Positions 61,987-64,000 of a DNA stretch of 64,000 nt are shown piece after piece. The DNA is from an uncultured Monoglobus sp. (lineage in GTDB: Bacteria > Bacillota > Clostridia > Monoglobales > Monoglobaceae): the NCBI GenBank assembly GCA_947630505.1, contig CANRHV010000003.1, positions 17,533 to 81,532 on the forward strand. Reading direction: 5' to 3'. The position numbers and the translations under genes were made by a program. The notes beneath the pieces were generated by a model, which saw only the letters and a program-made list of their open reading frames with translations, made no database searches and was not told where the DNA came from. How positions within the stretch are numbered: the first letter of the stretch is position 1; each line of letters opens with the position of its first letter.

Positions 61987-62988
61987 ATGGCTTTATTTGA
62001 GAGTTATGAAAGAAGAATTGACCAAATCAATGCAGAGCTTAAAAAACATGGGATTTCTTCTATTGAGGAAGCAAAGCAGATTTGCGACGACAAGGGCGTT
62101 GACGCCTATAATATAGTTAAAGGTATCCAGCCCATTTGCTTTGAGAATGCGTGTTGGGCATACACGGTAGGCGCGGCCATCGCCATCAAAGAGGGCGTAA
62201 AGACAGCCGCCGATGCCGCCGAAAAGATTGGTCTGGGCCTCCAGTCGTTCTGCATCCCCGGCAGCGTTGCCGACGACAGAAAAGTCGGAATCGGCCACGG
62301 TAATTTGGGCGCGAGACTTCTGCGCGACGAGACAAAGTGCTTCGCTTTCCTGGCGGGTCATGAGTCGTTCGCTGCGGCGGAAGGCGCTATCGGCCTTGCC
62401 AGAAGCGCCAACAAGGCGAGAAAAGAAGACCTGAGAGTAATATTAAACGGTCTCGGCAAGGATGCCGCTCAGATCATTTCCAGGATTAACGGCTTTACAT
62501 ATGTTCAGACCCAGTTTGATTACTATACCGGAGAGGTAAAAGTCGTAAAAGAGACGGCCTACTCAAACGGCGAGCGCTCGAAGGTTCGCTGTTACGGCGC
62601 AGACGACGTTCGCGAGGGCGTCGCGATAATGCACCTCGAGGGCGTTGACGTTTCGATCACCGGTAACTCCACCAATCCCACCAGGTTCCAGCATCCGGTT
62701 GCGGGCACGTACAAGAAGGAGTGCATCGAGCAGGGCAAGAAGTACTTCTCGGTTGCCAGCGGCGGCGGTACGGGCAGAACACTCCATCCCGACAACATGG
62801 CGGCGGGCCCCGCTTCCTACGGAATGACCGACACGATGGGCAGAATGCACAGCGACGCGCAGTTCGCGGGTTCGTCCTCGGTTCCCGCCCACGTTGAGAT
62901 GATGGGCCTCATAGGCATGGGCAACAACCCGATGGTGGGCGCCACCGTAGCCGTGGCCGTAGCCGTCGAGGAAGCGATGAAAGGCTAA
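61987..62988 (+). CDS. GGGtGRT family protein
   Basis: A 333-aa protein of the family named for the motif in VASGGGTGRTLHPDN. Other features are CFENACWAYTVGAAIAIKEG and FCIPGSVADDRKVGIGHGNLG. No biochemical function is known. Its constant neighbour is the Fe-S scaffold-like gene, suggesting a role in cluster building or a cluster-containing enzyme. TAGGAGG precedes the ATG. Confidence 0.93.
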   Translation: MALFESYERRIDQINAELKKHGISSIEEAKQICDDKGVDAYNIVKGIQPICFENACWAYTVGAAIAIKEGVKTAADAAEKIGLGLQSFCIPGSVADDRKVGIGHGNLGARLLRDETKCFAFLAGHESFAAAEGAIGLARSANKARKEDLRVILNGLGKDAAQIISRINGFTYVQTQFDYYTGEVKVVKETAYSNGERSKVRCYGADDVREGVAIMHLEGVDVSITGNSTNPTRFQHPVAGTYKKECIEQGKKYFSVASGGGTGRTLHPDNMAAGPASYGMTDTMGRMHSDAQFAGSSSVPAHVEMMGLIGMGNNPMVGATVAVAVAVEEAMKG

Positions 62989-63011
62989 ATTAAATCTAAA
63001 ATCCCACAAAC

Positions 63012-63048
63012 AGGGCGTTTCACCATGTGTGAGACGTCCTGAATTTTT
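63012..63048 (+). terminator. Terminator after the GGGtGRT gene
   Basis: A 12-bp stem AGGGCGTTTCAC/GTGAGACGTCCT (two G-U pairs) with a 5-nt loop is followed by GAATTTTT. Confidence 0.85.
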
Positions 63049-63052
63049 ACGT

Positions 63053-63092
63053 GTAGCACACACGTAGCTAACAAGTAGCGCACACACGTAGC
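63053..63092. repeat. GTAGC direct repeats next to the integrase (possible attachment site)
   Basis: Two units, GTAGC-ACACAC-GTAGC (63053-63068) and GTAGC-GCACACAC-GTAGC (63075-63092), give four GTAGC boxes between the last housekeeping terminator and the integrase stop. They could be recombinase arm sites or the left end of an inserted element. Confidence 0.5.
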
Positions 63093-63101
63093 GCACAAAG
63101 T

Positions 63102-64000
63102 TTATGCCGTAAGCAGCGTCATATTTTTGGGTATTTTATCATTATGTATCTTTTGGATTTCCGTATGAAGCTGCTCGATTTTTCTGTGCGTATAAACCTT
63201 TTCGGTTATGTCGCTGATACTGTGACCGACTATCGTTTTAAGGATGTACTCGTCCATATTGGCTTCTTTGCCCAAGGTTATGAATGTGTGCCTTGTTTCG
63301 TGCGGACGGTGATCCATTTTCAAGCGGTTCATTGCTTTTGCAAATCGACCGCGGTATTTGTCATAAGTCAATGCTCTGCCCGACCCCTGCGGGCAGTTGT
63401 CGTCGTTAAACAGAAATTCGTTTTCGGAATTATATCGTTTGCATACGAGCGGAAATATCAGCGGATGTATCGGAACAATTCTGTTTTTTCCCGCCGCGGT
63501 TTTCATACCGCCGAGCATTGTTTGAGCCTCAAGGTCTATATCGGCGGTTTTCAGAATCGCTAACTCCTGCGGACGCCAGCCGGAATATATTCCTATAAGG
63601 ATCATATCAACAAACGGAACAGTATTTACGTTCTTCCATAGGATTTCAATTTCCTCATCGGAAAACGGTTGCGGTTTTCTGAGCGGTTCCGTCTGTTTTA
63701 CGCTGTCACATAACCGCGCATAATCAACAGTAACAATTTCATGTTTCAACGCGTATTTATACAGCATATTGAACAAGGATTTCATTCTGCCTTTAGTCGA
63801 GGCTCCGACATCTGCGTCATGGATCGTTCCCTCTAAATGCGAAACCCGTATATCCTTAAAGCGCATATTATAAAGCGGAGCGCAGTATTTATACGCGGCT
63901 TTTACCGTGCGTATACTCGACGGATTTGAAAGAGTTTCAAAGTATCTTTCGCTCCACTTGTTATAAAGTTCCGAAAATGTAATTGTGTTTGCCTTAATAT
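63102..64000 (-). CDS. Tyrosine recombinase/integrase (5' end outside window)
   Basis: The track gives 254 aa from an internal Met, but the frame stays open to the window edge (TFSELYNKWSERYFETLSN upstream), so the gene is partial. The visible protein has the end of a core-binding SAM-like domain and a full catalytic domain: first Arg in YSGWRPQELAI, Lys in AAGKNRIVPIHP, HETRHTFITLG with the second Arg, GHSISDI, and the Tyr nucleophile in KVYTHRKI. It is typical of integrases of clostridial conjugative or phage elements. The rest of the element would lie to the right. Confidence 0.92.
   Translation of the reverse strand, partial: IKANTITFSELYNKWSERYFETLSNPSSIRTVKAAYKYCAPLYNMRFKDIRVSHLEGTIHDADVGASTKGRMKSLFNMLYKYALKHEIVTVDYARLCDSVKQTEPLRKPQPFSDEEIEILWKNVNTVPFVDMILIGIYSGWRPQELAILKTADIDLEAQTMLGGMKTAAGKNRIVPIHPLIFPLVCKRYNSENEFLFNDDNCPQGSGRALTYDKYRGRFAKAMNRLKMDHRPHETRHTFITLGKEANMDEYILKTIVGHSISDITEKVYTHRKIEQLHTEIQKIHNDKIPKNMTLLTA

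Larger units (their letters stand above)
63049..64000. mobile_element. Left end of a probable integrated element
   Basis: The tyrosine recombinase gene, transcribed towards the chromosomal genes and bounded by the GTAGC repeats just after the terminator at 63048, suggests the boundary of an inserted element that continues outside the window. Only the integrase is visible, so the kind of element cannot be stated. Confidence 0.5.

Noticed and set aside
63053-63092. CRISPR-like array
   Set aside because: The GTAGC units are only 5 nt with 6-8 nt between them and there are no cas genes.

Overview
The window looks like a chromosomal segment of an anaerobic, spore-forming member of the Clostridia (Bacillota). 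The evidence is the sporulation pair YqfC/YqfD, MutS2, HemZ, an FMN-riboswitch rib operon, many 4Fe-4S and radical SAM enzymes, strong AGGAGG-type ribosome binding sites and a moderate GC content of roughly half. A secreted pectate lyase, a secreted GH5 glycanase and a KDG kinase/KDPG aldolase pair suggest a polysaccharide (pectin/uronate) user, perhaps a gut commensal of the Oscillospirales or Monoglobales type. That placement is inference. No rRNA, tRNA or CRISPR array was seen.

Layout. 0-6.7 kb: a truncated LytTR-type response regulator, then a signalling module (degenerate HATPase-like protein, a LytS-sensor/SpoIIE phosphatase/anti-sigma-kinase fusion, and a STAS protein), then a YbjQ-NlpC/P60 pair. 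6.9-13.8 kb: an aryl-acid operon (phenylacetate-CoA ligase, IorA, IorB, ACT protein) running into a PLP lyase, a Cys/His-rich small protein, a phosphodiesterase and an MGMT-fold protein. 13.9-17 kb: KdgK/Eda and small uncharacterised genes. 17.2-25.7 kb: mutS2, recJ, rel, an MBL hydrolase and hemZ. 25.7-30.7 kb (minus): a HicAB-like toxin pair, carB and purD. 30.9-35.4 kb: GH5 enzyme and an Fe-S aldo/keto reductase. 35.5-41.6 kb: rubredoxin-flavoprotein, a heterodimeric ABC exporter, DUF378, a CGCGC-flanked protein and an Rrf2 regulator. 41.8-45.6 kb: a short leader ORF and metY, then DUF1624, RidA and threonine ammonia-lyase on the minus strand. 45.7-49.7 kb: FMN riboswitch and ribD-ribE-ribBA-ribH. 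49.7-51.4 kb: an accessory patch with an AbrB-type regulator, two unrecognised structured RNA candidates, a nonsense-interrupted toxin-like gene and a RelE-type pair. 51.4-56 kb: yqfC-yqfD-phoH-ybeY-dgkA-era. 56-61 kb: pectate lyase, lepA, hemW. 61.2-63 kb: an Fe-S scaffold-like gene and a GGGtGRT gene. 63.1 kb to the end: a tyrosine recombinase that marks the edge of a probable integrated element continuing outside the window.

How genes fit together. PaaK and IorAB together ferment aryl-pyruvates through aryl-acetyl-CoA. KdgK and Eda finish uronate breakdown fed by secreted lyases. RidA removes the reactive enamines made by threonine ammonia-lyase. The Rrf2 regulator, a dyad operator at the metY start site and a 22-codon leader ORF suggest controlled sulfur amino acid synthesis. 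The two secreted glycan enzymes share a C-terminal module. A family of GC-rich hairpin repeats is scattered through the intergenic spaces, including inside operons.

Most worth a second look: the two structured RNA candidates at 50.0-50.2 and 50.7-50.85 kb, each with a good promoter and terminator; the metY leader ORF; the ATTTTGACGTG motif shared by the signalling-module genes; and the element boundary at 63.05 kb.
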